Assembly: GCF_009830125.1 (NCBI RefSeq)
Contig: NZ_WUPT01000003.1
Span: forward strand, 248,001-312,000
Source of the DNA: Kangsaoukella pontilimi
GTDB lineage: Bacteria; Pseudomonadota; Alphaproteobacteria; Rhodobacterales; Rhodobacteraceae
Length of the DNA: 64,000 nucleotides
Direction: 5' to 3'
The translations under genes and the position numbers were made by a program. Below are positions 15,793 to 26,408 of the stretch, in pieces (within the stretch, counting starts at the first letter, position 1; the number at the start of each line of letters is the position of its first letter). A model generated the notes under the pieces. The model made no database searches, was not told where the DNA came from, and saw only the letters and a program-made list of their open reading frames with translations.

Positions 15793-18164
15793 GCATGGCT
15801 TGGACAAAGACAAAGGCCGAGGCTGCGGTACAGGCCATTCCCCCGGCATGGGGTCTGGAAGCTACGGTCGCCGTGAACCCTTTCGTCGGTCAGACCGACA
15901 AGGGCCTCGCCGAGACCGCGGAAATGGTCGAGCGGGTGACGGGAGAGCGGATTTTCCCGCCGCGGAAGACCTGGGCCGACGCCTGGGACGAGGACCGGAT
16001 CAGCGACGACGATCTGGTGGACGCCCTTCTTGCGGGCGGCGCGCCGATGGACCTTGCCGATCTGAAGAAATGGCTCAAGCGCAACGCCGAGGACAAGGCA
16101 GCGCTCGCCATGATCTCTGACCTGGCCACGAACGCGTGCGGCACCGACTGGTCGGCGCTTGTGACCGAGCGGATGGGCGCATTCCTTGCCGCCGAGTTCG
16201 ACGCGGGTCAGGCGCTCTGGGCGCAGCCTGTCAGGGACACCACGTGGGAGACCTGGCGCGCATGGGCGCGGCGGGACGTTACGCCGGAAATCCACGGTCT
16301 GAGCGGCTTTGCCGCCATGGTCGCCGCGCTTCCGTCCGATGCGGACAAGGCGCTGGCGGCTTTGACCGAGCGGCTTGGCCTGACCGAGGACGCGGCCGAG
16401 ATGTACTTTCTCCGGCTTCTGACCGATCTGGGTGGCTGGGCGCAGCTTGCGCGGCAGCGGTTGTTCGAGGCCGAGAAGGCGGGTGGCTACGAAGGCACCG
16501 CGCGGGACCTGCTGGCGATCCGGCTGGCCTTCGAAGTGTCGGTATATGAGCAGTTTGCGGATCGGATCGGTGACGCATGGGCGGCGTTGCAGGCCGACTA
16601 TGCCAGGCCGCTTCTGCCGCGGGGCGACCATGTGATCGACGCGATCCTGCAGGACGCCGCCGAGCGGGCCCATGCCAAACGGCTGGCCGAGACGCTGGCC
16701 GCCGATAACGCCCCGGCACGGTCCGGGAAAGCCAAGGTGCAGGCGGCGTTCTGCATCGACGTCCGGTCCGAGGTGTTCCGGCGCGCGCTTGAAAGCGTGG
16801 ACACGGGCGTCGAGACCTTGGGCTTCGCGGGTTTCTTCGGCCTCGGCGTCGCGCATCGGGGCTATGCTTCGGACGTGGTCGAGAACCGGCTGCCGGTCCT
16901 TCTGTCGCCGGGCCTGACCACCACGTCGGCGGGCGAGGATGATGATCTGGACTCGCGGTACGCGAGCCGGGCCAAGCGGGCGTGGGGCCGGTTCAAGCTG
17001 GCCGCCGTGTCGTCCTTTGCCTTTGTCGAGGCGTCGGGGCCCCTCTACGCGGGCAAACTCCTTAAGGACAGTCTCAAAGGGGCGCATGCCAAGTCCTACG
17101 GCCCTGCGCCCAGACTCGACCCGGCGCTGCCGCTCGAGGCGCGGATTGGCGCGGCCAAGGCCGTCCTTGGAGCCATGTCGCTTACGCGGGATTTCGCGCC
17201 GCTGGTGGTCCTTGTGGGCCACGGCGCGAACGTCACCAACGCCGCGCATGAAAGCGCACTCCACTGCGGGGCCTGCGGCGGCTATGCGGGTGACGTGAAC
17301 GCCCGGCTTCTGGCAGGTCTTCTGAACGACATCACCGTTCGGAAGGGCCTGCGGGCCGAGGGCATCAACGTGCCGGACAGCACGCTCTTTGTTGGTGCGC
17401 TGCACGACACGACGACCGATCAGGTGACCCTGTTTGACGCCGATGTGGCGACGGATGGCCACGCGGATGCGCTTGCGGCCTTCAAGGCCACGCTTGAACA
17501 GGCGGGCAGGATCGCGCGGGGGGAACGGGCGCTACGGCTTCCACGCGCCACCTCGGGCGACGCTGTGCCGGGCCGGAGCGCCGACTGGTCCGAGACGCGG
17601 CCCGAATGGGCGCTGGCCGGATGTGCCGCCTTCATCGCCGCGCCGCGGGGCCGGACCATGGGGCGCGATCTGGGCGGTCGGGCGTTCCTGCACAACTACA
17701 ACTGGCAGGATGACGACGGCTTCGGCGTGCTGGAGCTGATCATGACCGCGCCCGTGGTCGTCGCAAGCTGGATCAGTCTTCAGTACTACGGCTCGACTGT
17801 AGCGCCAAAGGCGTTCGGCGGCGGCTCCAAGGTGCTGCACAACGTCGTGGGCGGCGTCGGGGTGGTCGAGGGCAATGGCGGGCGGCTGAGAACCGGCTTG
17901 CCGCTGCAGTCGGTCCATGACGGGGACCGGTATGTCCACGATCCGCTGCGGCTGGCCGTGGCGATCGAGGCCCCGCGCGAGGCGATGTCCGCCATTCTGG
18001 ACAAGCACCCGTCGGTGGCCGCGCTGTTCGACAATGGCTGGCTGACGCTGTTCGCGCTGGATGACGATGGTCAGATGGCCTGGCGGTACAAGCCGGGCGG
18101 TGACTGGGATCAGCTTCCGACCCAGACGCGGGACGTCGAAGCGGCAAGAATGGCGGCCGAGTAA
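15789..18164 (+). CDS. dabA: DabA, Zn-dependent carbonic-anhydrase-like subunit (DUF2309)
   Basis: 791 residues from the ATG at 15789, overlapping dabB. The beta-carbonic-anhydrase-like zinc ligands described for Halothiobacillus DabA are all visible: Cys322 and Asp324 in AAFCIDVRSE, His478 in VLVGHGANV and Cys493 in ALHCGACGG. The C-x-D and H-x14-C spacings match the described protein. A membrane-proximal hydrophobic segment lies near TAPVVVASWISLQYYG. With DabB it forms an energy-coupled, one-way CO2 hydration machine that accumulates bicarbonate. No RuBisCO genes are in the window, so the bicarbonate may serve anaplerotic carboxylation. Confidence 0.92.
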   Translation: MSMAWTKTKAEAAVQAIPPAWGLEATVAVNPFVGQTDKGLAETAEMVERVTGERIFPPRKTWADAWDEDRISDDDLVDALLAGGAPMDLADLKKWLKRNAEDKAALAMISDLATNACGTDWSALVTERMGAFLAAEFDAGQALWAQPVRDTTWETWRAWARRDVTPEIHGLSGFAAMVAALPSDADKALAALTERLGLTEDAAEMYFLRLLTDLGGWAQLARQRLFEAEKAGGYEGTARDLLAIRLAFEVSVYEQFADRIGDAWAALQADYARPLLPRGDHVIDAILQDAAERAHAKRLAETLAADNAPARSGKAKVQAAFCIDVRSEVFRRALESVDTGVETLGFAGFFGLGVAHRGYASDVVENRLPVLLSPGLTTTSAGEDDDLDSRYASRAKRAWGRFKLAAVSSFAFVEASGPLYAGKLLKDSLKGAHAKSYGPAPRLDPALPLEARIGAAKAVLGAMSLTRDFAPLVVLVGHGANVTNAAHESALHCGACGGYAGDVNARLLAGLLNDITVRKGLRAEGINVPDSTLFVGALHDTTTDQVTLFDADVATDGHADALAAFKATLEQAGRIARGERALRLPRATSGDAVPGRSADWSETRPEWALAGCAAFIAAPRGRTMGRDLGGRAFLHNYNWQDDDGFGVLELIMTAPVVVASWISLQYYGSTVAPKAFGGGSKVLHNVVGGVGVVEGNGGRLRTGLPLQSVHDGDRYVHDPLRLAVAIEAPREAMSAILDKHPSVAALFDNGWLTLFALDDDGQMAWRYKPGGDWDQLPTQTRDVEAARMAAE

Positions 18165-18165
18165 A

Positions 18166-18190
18166 CCGGCCGCCACCTTCTCGGGCGGCG
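18166..18190. terminator. GC-rich hairpin between convergent dabA and TRAP permease genes
   Basis: GCCGCC at 18169-18174 and GGCGGC at 18184-18189 form a stem with a 9-nt loop in the 30-bp gap between two convergent stop codons. There is no T-tract. It is a plausible short bidirectional terminator, but the stem is only 6 bp. Confidence 0.4.
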
Positions 18191-18194
18191 CGGA

Positions 18195-20507
18195 TCAGTC
18201 CACGCCGCGCACAGGGATCGGCGCGTCGGGATTGGGGCGGAAGACCTTCTGCACCAGATAGGCTCCGACCGCGATGCCCACACCGATCAGGTCGGTCAGA
18301 AGTCCGCCCGAGATAAGGAACAGCGCCGCCACGATCAGAAGCGCCCGGATGAACCAGGCCGACCGCCCGCCCAGGAACCAGCCCTGAACGCTCGACGACA
18401 GGAAGAACACGCCGATCACCGCCGTGATCCCGGCGCGGACGACGTTATACCAGAGCGCCTGTTCGAAGACCATTTCGCCGTTCACTTCAATCATGTTCGC
18501 GCCCTGCATCAGCAGGTTGCCGTTGTAGAAGAACATGAACGGCACGATGAAGGCGGCGATCCCGATCTTGAAGCTGGCGACGCTGGTCTCCATCGGGTTC
18601 GCGCCCGATATGCCCGCCGCCGCGTAACTGGCCAGCGCCACGGGTGGCGTGATGGCCGACAGGACCGCGAAGTAGAAGACGAAGAAATGGGCGGTCAGTT
18701 GCGGAATTCCCAGCTGCACAAGGCCCGGCGCCACGACCGACGCCGCCACCGCATAAGCCGCCGTCGTCGGCATACCCATACCCAGCAGGATCGCGATGCA
18801 CATGGCGAAGAACAGCGCCAGAAGCTGCGAGGATTCCGCGATCCCGAGAAGAAGCGCCGAGAACCGCGCGCCGACCCCGGTCAGGCTGATGACGCCCACG
18901 ATGATGCCCGCGCATGCGCAGACCGCGATGATCTGGATCGACATGATCCCGGCCAGTTCGAACGCCTTCAGGATCGACCTCGGTCCCATTCGGAACGGCG
19001 TCAGCCAGGACACCATCGCGGCCGCGATTGTGGCGAGCGTACCGGCGCGGATCACCGAGTATCCGGCGAAAAGTGCGTAGATCAGGATGATGATCGGGAT
19101 GAACAGGTAGATCTGCCGGACCATCTTGCCGAGCTTCGGCAACTCCTCCGAGCTCATGCCTTTCATGCCCAGCTTGGCCGCTTCGAAATCGACCATGAAG
19201 TAGACCGACACAAAGTAGAGGATGGCCGGGATGATCGCCGCGATGGCGATGTCGGTATAGGGAATGCCGGTGATCTCGGCCATGATGAAGGCGCCAGCGC
19301 CCATGATGGGCGGCATGATCTGCCCGCCGGTCGAGGCTGCGGCCTCGACCGCGCCGGCTGTCTTCTTGTGGTATCCGACCTTCTTCATCAGCGGGATCGT
19401 GAGCGAACCGGTCGCCACGACGTTGCCCGCCGAGGTGCCGTTGATCATGCCCATGAGGCCCGACGCGAAGATCGCCACCTTGGCCGGCCCGCCCCGCGCG
19501 CGACCGGCTGCGGCGAAGGCGAAGTTGACGAAATAGTCCCCCACCTTCGAGGCCTGCAGGAAGGCCGCGAAGATGATGAAGAGGATGATATAGGTCGACG
19601 ATACCGCCGTGGTTGGCCCGAGGATGCCCGCGTCCGAATAGACATGGCCGAAGAAGCGCTGCCAGCTATAGGGCTGGTCGACCTTCAGGATGCCCGGCAG
19701 CAGATGCGCGGTGAAGGTGTAGACAAGGAAGATGCCGGTGATGATCACCAGCGCCAGCCCCGCGACACGCCGCGTCAGTTCCAGGATCAGCGCCGCACCG
19801 GCCGTGGCGGCGAAGGCCACGCCGATGGGCACGAAGGGCGTGCCGACCGAGTTCCGCGCCGCGGTGCCGTAGATTGAGATCAGGTAAGCGGCAACTGCGA
19901 TCCCAGAGACGGCCAGCACGATGTCCGAGGCACGGAACCGGTCGCGGTCCTGCTGCTCGAACCAGCCGGCGACGATGCCGCCGAAGGTGGCGATCATAAG
20001 AGGTATGCCGAAATACCGGACCTCCTGGGCATAGATATCCGTACCGGGGAAAGCGGCCCAGGTTGTGAGCCCGCCCATGACCGGCAACTCGCCGCTCTGG
20101 ATGACCGACAGGAAATAGAACGCTGCCCCAAGCGCCAGAAGCGCGGGCAGCAGAAGGATAAAGGTGACGAGCGACAATTTCCGCGTCGCCGCACGGGCCT
20201 CTTCCCGGAAGGGCGCGGACGAGAAGATAAGAAAGCCCAGGAACAGCGCACCGGCGATATGGGCGATGCGGAAATTCCAGGTTTCCATCGGGAACTGAGG
20301 CAGGAAGCCGATCTCGATCCCGGTCCAGGATGACAGCGAAAGCCCGTTCAGCGCCGCCATGTGGAAGGCCGCATAAAGCCCCGCATATCCCACGACCAGA
20401 TGCAGGCGCCAGCCTTCGAAAAGCCTCCGGTTACCCTCTATCGGCTCTTCATCGACGCCTTCCGCGATGATCAGATCATCGTCCTCGATGGGTTTCGTAT
20501 CGGCCAT
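18195..20507 (-). CDS. TRAP transporter fused 4TM/12TM permease (DctQM type)
   Basis: 770 residues with many hydrophobic helices. The N-terminal part (about 30-230) corresponds to the small DctQ-like 4-TM subunit. The remainder is the DctM-like 12-TM subunit, marked by ASGLMGMINGTSAGNVVATG and GGQIMPPIMGAGAFIMAE, both conserved in fused TRAP permeases, and by LGMGMPTTAAYAVAASVVAP. Fused permeases pair with TAXI-type binding proteins, as here (gene at 20635-21621). The substrate of TAXI systems is often an organic acid or amino acid and cannot be read from sequence. The gap to the binding-protein gene holds two strong hairpins. Confidence 0.92.
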   Translation of the reverse strand: MADTKPIEDDDLIIAEGVDEEPIEGNRRLFEGWRLHLVVGYAGLYAAFHMAALNGLSLSSWTGIEIGFLPQFPMETWNFRIAHIAGALFLGFLIFSSAPFREEARAATRKLSLVTFILLLPALLALGAAFYFLSVIQSGELPVMGGLTTWAAFPGTDIYAQEVRYFGIPLMIATFGGIVAGWFEQQDRDRFRASDIVLAVSGIAVAAYLISIYGTAARNSVGTPFVPIGVAFAATAGAALILELTRRVAGLALVIITGIFLVYTFTAHLLPGILKVDQPYSWQRFFGHVYSDAGILGPTTAVSSTYIILFIIFAAFLQASKVGDYFVNFAFAAAGRARGGPAKVAIFASGLMGMINGTSAGNVVATGSLTIPLMKKVGYHKKTAGAVEAAASTGGQIMPPIMGAGAFIMAEITGIPYTDIAIAAIIPAILYFVSVYFMVDFEAAKLGMKGMSSEELPKLGKMVRQIYLFIPIIILIYALFAGYSVIRAGTLATIAAAMVSWLTPFRMGPRSILKAFELAGIMSIQIIAVCACAGIIVGVISLTGVGARFSALLLGIAESSQLLALFFAMCIAILLGMGMPTTAAYAVAASVVAPGLVQLGIPQLTAHFFVFYFAVLSAITPPVALASYAAAGISGANPMETSVASFKIGIAAFIVPFMFFYNGNLLMQGANMIEVNGEMVFEQALWYNVVRAGITAVIGVFFLSSSVQGWFLGGRSAWFIRALLIVAALFLISGGLLTDLIGVGIAVGAYLVQKVFRPNPDAPIPVRGVD

Positions 20508-20570
20508 AACGTCCCTCCGCGGCGCCGTTCAGGCGCACGTTCCCTGTTTTCTTCTGTTCGAAAGTACTCT

Positions 20571-20626
20571 GGGGGGTGCGGGGGGCAAAGCCCCCCGCGT
20601 CGGTCGCGGCGCAAAGGCGCCGCGAC
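20571..20626. terminator. double GC-rich hairpin between TAXI and TRAP permease genes (repeat copy 2)
   Basis: GCGGGGGGC at 20578-20586 pairs with its complement at 20590-20598 (loop AAA), and GTCGCGGCGC at 20603-20612 pairs with 20617-20626 (loop AAAG). Layout and linker match copy 1 at 1660-1713. It lies within an operon, just after the binding-protein gene, so partial termination or mRNA 3'-end protection could raise binding-protein levels over permease, a common arrangement in binding-protein transporters (inference). Confidence 0.6.
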
Positions 20627-20634
20627 ACCGCTGA

Positions 20635-21621
20635 TCACATGCCGTGGATCATGCTGTCCGGGATGTCGGCGCCGGCATTTTCCTTGAACCATTTGGCGGC
20701 ACCCGGGTGCCACATCAGAACGCCGTTCTTGTCCCAGTTATCGGGCGTGGTCGAGCGGGCCGCCTTGTGGATGTTCACCATCCGGGCATTGTCCGACATG
20801 ACCACGTCGACCACGGCTTCGACGAAGCTCTCAGGCAGGTCGCAGTTGGCGATGGCGAAGTTCCACATCGACACCGAACGCGCCGGGGCTTCCAGCGTGG
20901 TGTAGGTCTCGGCCGCGATATCGAACTGCGACACCGGGAAGGCTTCCATGATCGTCGCCTGCTCTTCCTCGGTGAACTCGATGATGTTCACGTCGGTCTG
21001 AACTTCCAGCTGGCTGACAGCCGGAACCGGCACGCCGGCGGCAAAGGCGATGACGTCAAGCAGACCGTCCTGAAGCTGACCGCCAAGATCGGACCAGCCG
21101 CCGTTCCGACGCTCGAAGTTGACGCCGAGCGTTTCCATCATGCGCGGGAAGTAGGTGTCCGAGGTCGAACCCGCCGGGCCGAAGCCGATGCGGGCGCCAT
21201 CCGGAATGTCCGCGATCGAGGTGATGCCGGACGAAGCCAGTGCCGTCACCGAGAACGGCGTCTGGTACATCGGGAACATCGCGCAGGCGTTGCTCATGGG
21301 CAGGCCCGGTGCGATCGGGTTGGTGCCGGCAAGGCTTTCCGCCGCCGGACCCATGGTGGTCATGCCGAACTGGGCGTCGCCGGTGTGGACCAGCGCCATA
21401 TTCTGCATCGGGCCGCCGGTGACTTCGCCGCCGCCCGAGATGCCGAGCTCTTCCGCAACAAGATTGGCCCAGCCCGAACCATAGGCGAAGTAGGTTCCGC
21501 CCTGGCTTGCGGTGCCTACCGTGAAGCTTTCCGGCCAGCCAGTGCGGTCCACGTGGCTGCCCGCCTGAGCGGCGCCGACGCTGAGCGCGATGGTCGCGAC
21601 TGTGAGTGTGAGATGTTTCAT
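20635..21621 (-). CDS. TAXI-family TRAP transporter solute-binding protein
   Basis: 328 residues from the ATG at 21621. A signal peptide is visible (MKHLTLTVATIALSVGAAQAG, cleavage likely after AQA). The mature N-terminus carries VGTASQGGTYFAYGSGWANL, the TAXI signature region in which substrate carboxylate is bound. GAAESL-like MGPAAESLAG and RIGFGPAGSTSD follow. It should bind its ligand in the periplasm and deliver it to the fused permease encoded 127 bp downstream. The DctB/DctD genes lie immediately upstream on the same strand, suggesting regulation by them. Confidence 0.92.
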   Translation of the reverse strand: MKHLTLTVATIALSVGAAQAGSHVDRTGWPESFTVGTASQGGTYFAYGSGWANLVAEELGISGGGEVTGGPMQNMALVHTGDAQFGMTTMGPAAESLAGTNPIAPGLPMSNACAMFPMYQTPFSVTALASSGITSIADIPDGARIGFGPAGSTSDTYFPRMMETLGVNFERRNGGWSDLGGQLQDGLLDVIAFAAGVPVPAVSQLEVQTDVNIIEFTEEEQATIMEAFPVSQFDIAAETYTTLEAPARSVSMWNFAIANCDLPESFVEAVVDVVMSDNARMVNIHKAARSTTPDNWDKNGVLMWHPGAAKWFKENAGADIPDSMIHGM

Positions 21622-21815
21622 TGTCTTTCCTCCCGAGAATTTCCGGCAGATGCCGGTTGAAACATGCGGCGGCGCAGGAGGCGCCTCCGTCACTGGGTGT
21701 TTTAGTGCGCGAAGGTTCGAATCAAGGGCAACAGGCGATCCGCCGCCGTTATCGCAAACAGGGGATGGTCCGTCGTCTGATGGGTCGAAAGCCGGACATG
21801 CGCTGAAAAAGGGTG
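21622..21815. promoter_or_regulatory. control region upstream of TAXI-TRAP operon
   Basis: 194 bp between the end of dctD and the start of the binding-protein gene. If DctD controls the transporter, a sigma-54 promoter (GG at -24, GC at -12) should lie here on the minus strand. I looked for TGGCAC-N5-TTGC on that strand and did not find a convincing match. Confidence 0.3.
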
Positions 21816-23186
21816 TTACGTTTTCGACCCGTCGGGCCCGTCATCGTCCGCTTCCAGGAAATCCTCGCGCGCCAGACCATGGCGCTGCATCTTCTCGTAA
21901 AGCGCTTTCCGCGACAGCCCGAGGGATTCGTAGACCGGCCTCAGCCGCCCGCCTTCCGCAGCGATCGCCGCTGCAAGAAGGCCCTTTTCGAACTCGGCCA
22001 CCCGGCCCGCAAGGGTTTCGGCCCCTGCCGTGCCGGTGTTGCCCGCCAGGTCGGGATCGAGGCCGAGAGCGAACCGCTCGGCGGCGTTTCGAAGCTCACG
22101 CACATTGCCGGGCCAGGAGCGGGCCGCGAGGGTCGACAGCACTGCGCCGGGGATATCCGGGGTTGGGCGTTTGTATCGACCAGCGGCCTCGTCCACGAGT
22201 TGCAGGAAGAGCTTGGGTATGTCCTCGCGCCGGTCCGAGAGGGGCGGCATCCGGATGGTCACCACGTTCAGACGATAGAGGAGGTCGCTGCGAAACGCGC
22301 CTTCTGCCGCCGCCGTCTCGAGGTCCCGCTTCGACGCCGCGATGAACCGCACGTCGAGCGGTATCATCTCATTCGATCCGAGCCGCGTGATCTCGCGATT
22401 CTGGATCGCGTGGAGCAGTTTCGCCTGCACGCCCATTTCGAGGCTGTCGATCTCGTCGAGAAAGATCGTCCCGCCGCGTGCGTGCTCGAACCGCCCATAG
22501 CGCGCCCGCTGTGCTCCGGGGAACGCCCCTGCCTCGTGGCCGAAGAGTTCGCTTTCGATCATGTCGCGCGGAAGGGCCGCGCAGTTGATCGCGACGAAAG
22601 GGGCCTCGGCGCGGGCGCTGGCGCGGTGAAGGGCGCGGGCTGCGACCTCTTTGCCCGTTCCTGTGGCGCCGGTGATCAGCACATCGGCCTCGGTTTCGGC
22701 CACGGCGCGGATTTGCTGGCGGATCGCGATCATGGCGGGGGACCGGCCGCCAAGGCGCACCTCGATCGCGTCGCGCCGCCCGACCTCGCGCCGAAGGGCA
22801 CGGTTCTCCAGTGTCAGCCGCCGTTTGTCGAGCGCGCGGCGGATGGTCTCGACCAGACGGGCGGGCTCGTAAGGCTTTTCCATGAAATCATAGGCGCCGT
22901 CGCGCATCGACTGCACGGCCAGATCAACGTCGCCGTGGCCGGTCACGAGGATGATCGGAAAGGCAGGGTCGATTTCCAAGCACCGGCTCATCAGCGTCAG
23001 CCCATCCATCCCGGCCATGCGGATATCGGTCACCAGAATGCCTTCGAAGTTGCGGCTGACATGGGACAGCGCCTCTTCCGCGTCGGCAAAGACGGCCGCC
23101 TTCAGACCGGCAAGGTCCAGCGTCTGGCGGGCGACTTCGCGCAGGTCGGCCTCGTCATCCACGAAAAGGACGGTCGGATCGCTCAT
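21816..23186 (-). CDS. dctD: DctD-like sigma-54-dependent response regulator
   Basis: 456 residues: receiver domain 1-120 (VLFVDDEADLR; phospho-acceptor Asp in VTDIRMAGMDG; conserved Lys in MEKPYEP), AAA+ domain about 145-385 (Walker A GATGTGKEVAARALH, Walker B GGTIFLDEID, R-finger region FRSDLLYRLNVV) and a C-terminal Fis-type HTH (GLSRKALYEKMQRHGL). The GAFTGA loop that contacts sigma-54 reads GAFPGA, a threonine-to-proline change at the key residue. It overlaps dctB by ATGA. DctB/DctD pairs control dicarboxylate transport; here the neighbouring transporter is TAXI-TRAP. Confidence 0.9.
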   Translation of the reverse strand: MSDPTVLFVDDEADLREVARQTLDLAGLKAAVFADAEEALSHVSRNFEGILVTDIRMAGMDGLTLMSRCLEIDPAFPIILVTGHGDVDLAVQSMRDGAYDFMEKPYEPARLVETIRRALDKRRLTLENRALRREVGRRDAIEVRLGGRSPAMIAIRQQIRAVAETEADVLITGATGTGKEVAARALHRASARAEAPFVAINCAALPRDMIESELFGHEAGAFPGAQRARYGRFEHARGGTIFLDEIDSLEMGVQAKLLHAIQNREITRLGSNEMIPLDVRFIAASKRDLETAAAEGAFRSDLLYRLNVVTIRMPPLSDRREDIPKLFLQLVDEAAGRYKRPTPDIPGAVLSTLAARSWPGNVRELRNAAERFALGLDPDLAGNTGTAGAETLAGRVAEFEKGLLAAAIAAEGGRLRPVYESLGLSRKALYEKMQRHGLAREDFLEADDDGPDGSKT

Positions 23187-25018
23187 TGTGCGGCCACCGC
23201 TGTCTGATCGCCTGTCTCTGCACTGCGGAGCGTGACGCTGAACACGGCCCCGCCGCCCGGTGCGTTGGCCGCGGCCATGCTGCCGCCGAAGTCGCGGACG
23301 ATGTTGTAGGAGATCGACAGACCCAGCCCCAGACCCTTTTTCGGACCCTTCGTCGTGAAGAATGGGTCGAAGATCTGGTCCTGCACCGCCTCGTCCAGGC
23401 CCGAGCCGATGTCAGTCACGAGGAGCCGGGTCGCGTCCGGCGCGGGGTGGTCGATCTCGATCGTGATAACGGGCTCTTCGACCGCCTGCATGGCGTCGAG
23501 CGCGTTGGACAAGAGGTTGACGATCACCTGTTGCAGCCGGACCCGCCCGCCCATGACAAGGACGGGCGCGGGCGGCGCGGTATAATCGACCCGCGCCTTT
23601 ACTCCCGCGATCCGCACCTCCATCAGGTCGAGCGCGTCGCCCACGATGGCAGACAGGTCCACCGGCTCGACGCTGTCCTGCGGGCGGCGGGCGAAGTTTC
23701 TCAGGTGGCCCGACAACGTCGCCATGCGGTCGACCATGCGCGATATACGGGCGACGTTGTCGGCGGCCTCGGCAATCCGGTCCCGCTCCAGATAGGTGGC
23801 GGCGTTGTCGGCATAGGCCTTCACAGCCGTCAGCGGCTGGTTGATCTCGTGGCTGAGCGCGGCGGACATCTGGCCGAGCGCGGCCAGCTTGCCGGCCTGA
23901 ATCAGCTCCCGCTGTGTCTGACGGAGTCGCTGTTCGGTGGCCTTGCGCTCTTCCACCTCTTCGGTCAGCCGCGCGTTTGCGGTGTTCAGCGCTTCGGTGC
24001 GCTTGGCCACCTGGCGTTCCAGCCGCTCGTTCGCCTGCCGCTGAACCTCGAGCCGTTCGGCGGCGCGGGCGCGGCGCTCGTTCACGATCTGCCAGCCGAG
24101 AAGTGTCAGAAGCATGAGAAGAACCGCGCCGAGAAGGGTCAGAAGCGCTTGCGCGCGGGCGGGCGCGGTCGGCGTCAGGTGTAGAACCCGCCAGCCGACG
24201 GTGGCCAGCGGCACTTCGTTTGCAACGAAGGTCTCGCCGTCGAGCGTCAGCCGATCCAGAGTGCCTGTCGTGCGGCGGTCGATTTCGAACGGGATGAGAC
24301 GGTCGAGCGGATATTGCCGGTCGCGCGAGATGCGCGCGAATTCGCGCGAGCCAAGAGCGCCGAAGGTGCGGAAATGCCATTCGGGTCGGCTTGACATGAA
24401 GACGACGCCGGCAAGGTCCGTCACGAGGATCTCGCTCGCGCCGCCGCGCCATGCCTCCTCAAAGGAATCGACGGTGAACTTGATCGCGATGACGCCAAGG
24501 ATGCGGGTATTGTCTAGGACCGGGGACGCAAAGAAATAGCCGCGCTCGCCCGAGGTGGTGCCAAGCGCGAAATAACGTCCCAGACCGCCTTCGATGGCCT
24601 GCTGGAAATAGGGCCGGAAGGAGAAATTACGCCCGACGAAGGACAATTCCTTGCGATAAGAACTGGCCGCGATGGTGTTGCCGCCGATATCCATGAGGTA
24701 CACGTCCGAGACGCCAAGGCTCATCGCGGTCAGGCGCAACTGCTCGTTCACGAAGGGTCGAAGGCCTTCGTTGTCGGGATCCTTGAGCAGATCAACGAGA
24801 ATCGGTCGCTCGGCGATCAGACCGGGCATAGGCTGAAACCGCTCGAGCGAGCCGCTCAGACCCTCGACCGCGATCCGGAGTGTGTTCTCGCCCGCGGCAC
24901 TGGCGCGTTCGAGGTAGATTCGCTCGATGGACGGGAAGGCCGCGACGGCAAGGGCCAGCGCCAGCGCGATGACCGCCAGCGTTTTGTATGCCTGAAGCCG
25001 AACACGTTGAAACGGCAC
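23183..25018 (-). CDS. dctB: DctB-like sensor histidine kinase
   Basis: 611 residues using the GTG at 25018, which is preceded by a strong purine-rich site; the longer frame to 25132 adds 38 unlikely residues. TM1 is near residues 10-28 (TLAVIALALALAVAAF). A periplasmic double-PAS (dCache) sensor region spans about 40-280 with the DctB-like LMDIGGNTIAASSY and NFSFRPYFQQAIEG. TM2 (ALLTLLGAVLLMLLTLLG) is followed by a coiled coil, the H box (LSHEINQPLTAVKAY, phospho-His), N box (NLLSNALDAM) and G boxes (DIGSGL, KGLGLGLSIS). It senses an external small carboxylate and phosphorylates DctD. Confidence 0.9.
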   Translation of the reverse strand: MPFQRVRLQAYKTLAVIALALALAVAAFPSIERIYLERASAAGENTLRIAVEGLSGSLERFQPMPGLIAERPILVDLLKDPDNEGLRPFVNEQLRLTAMSLGVSDVYLMDIGGNTIAASSYRKELSFVGRNFSFRPYFQQAIEGGLGRYFALGTTSGERGYFFASPVLDNTRILGVIAIKFTVDSFEEAWRGGASEILVTDLAGVVFMSSRPEWHFRTFGALGSREFARISRDRQYPLDRLIPFEIDRRTTGTLDRLTLDGETFVANEVPLATVGWRVLHLTPTAPARAQALLTLLGAVLLMLLTLLGWQIVNERRARAAERLEVQRQANERLERQVAKRTEALNTANARLTEEVEERKATEQRLRQTQRELIQAGKLAALGQMSAALSHEINQPLTAVKAYADNAATYLERDRIAEAADNVARISRMVDRMATLSGHLRNFARRPQDSVEPVDLSAIVGDALDLMEVRIAGVKARVDYTAPPAPVLVMGGRVRLQQVIVNLLSNALDAMQAVEEPVITIEIDHPAPDATRLLVTDIGSGLDEAVQDQIFDPFFTTKGPKKGLGLGLSISYNIVRDFGGSMAAANAPGGGAVFSVTLRSAETGDQTAVAAQ

Positions 25019-26338
<1,320 letters not shown>

Positions 26339-26408
26339 GCGCCCAACGGTCTGACTTTTCCACAGGCGCGTGGTAGTCTTTCGACAGGGGCCGTAACCAG
26401 GGGACGAC

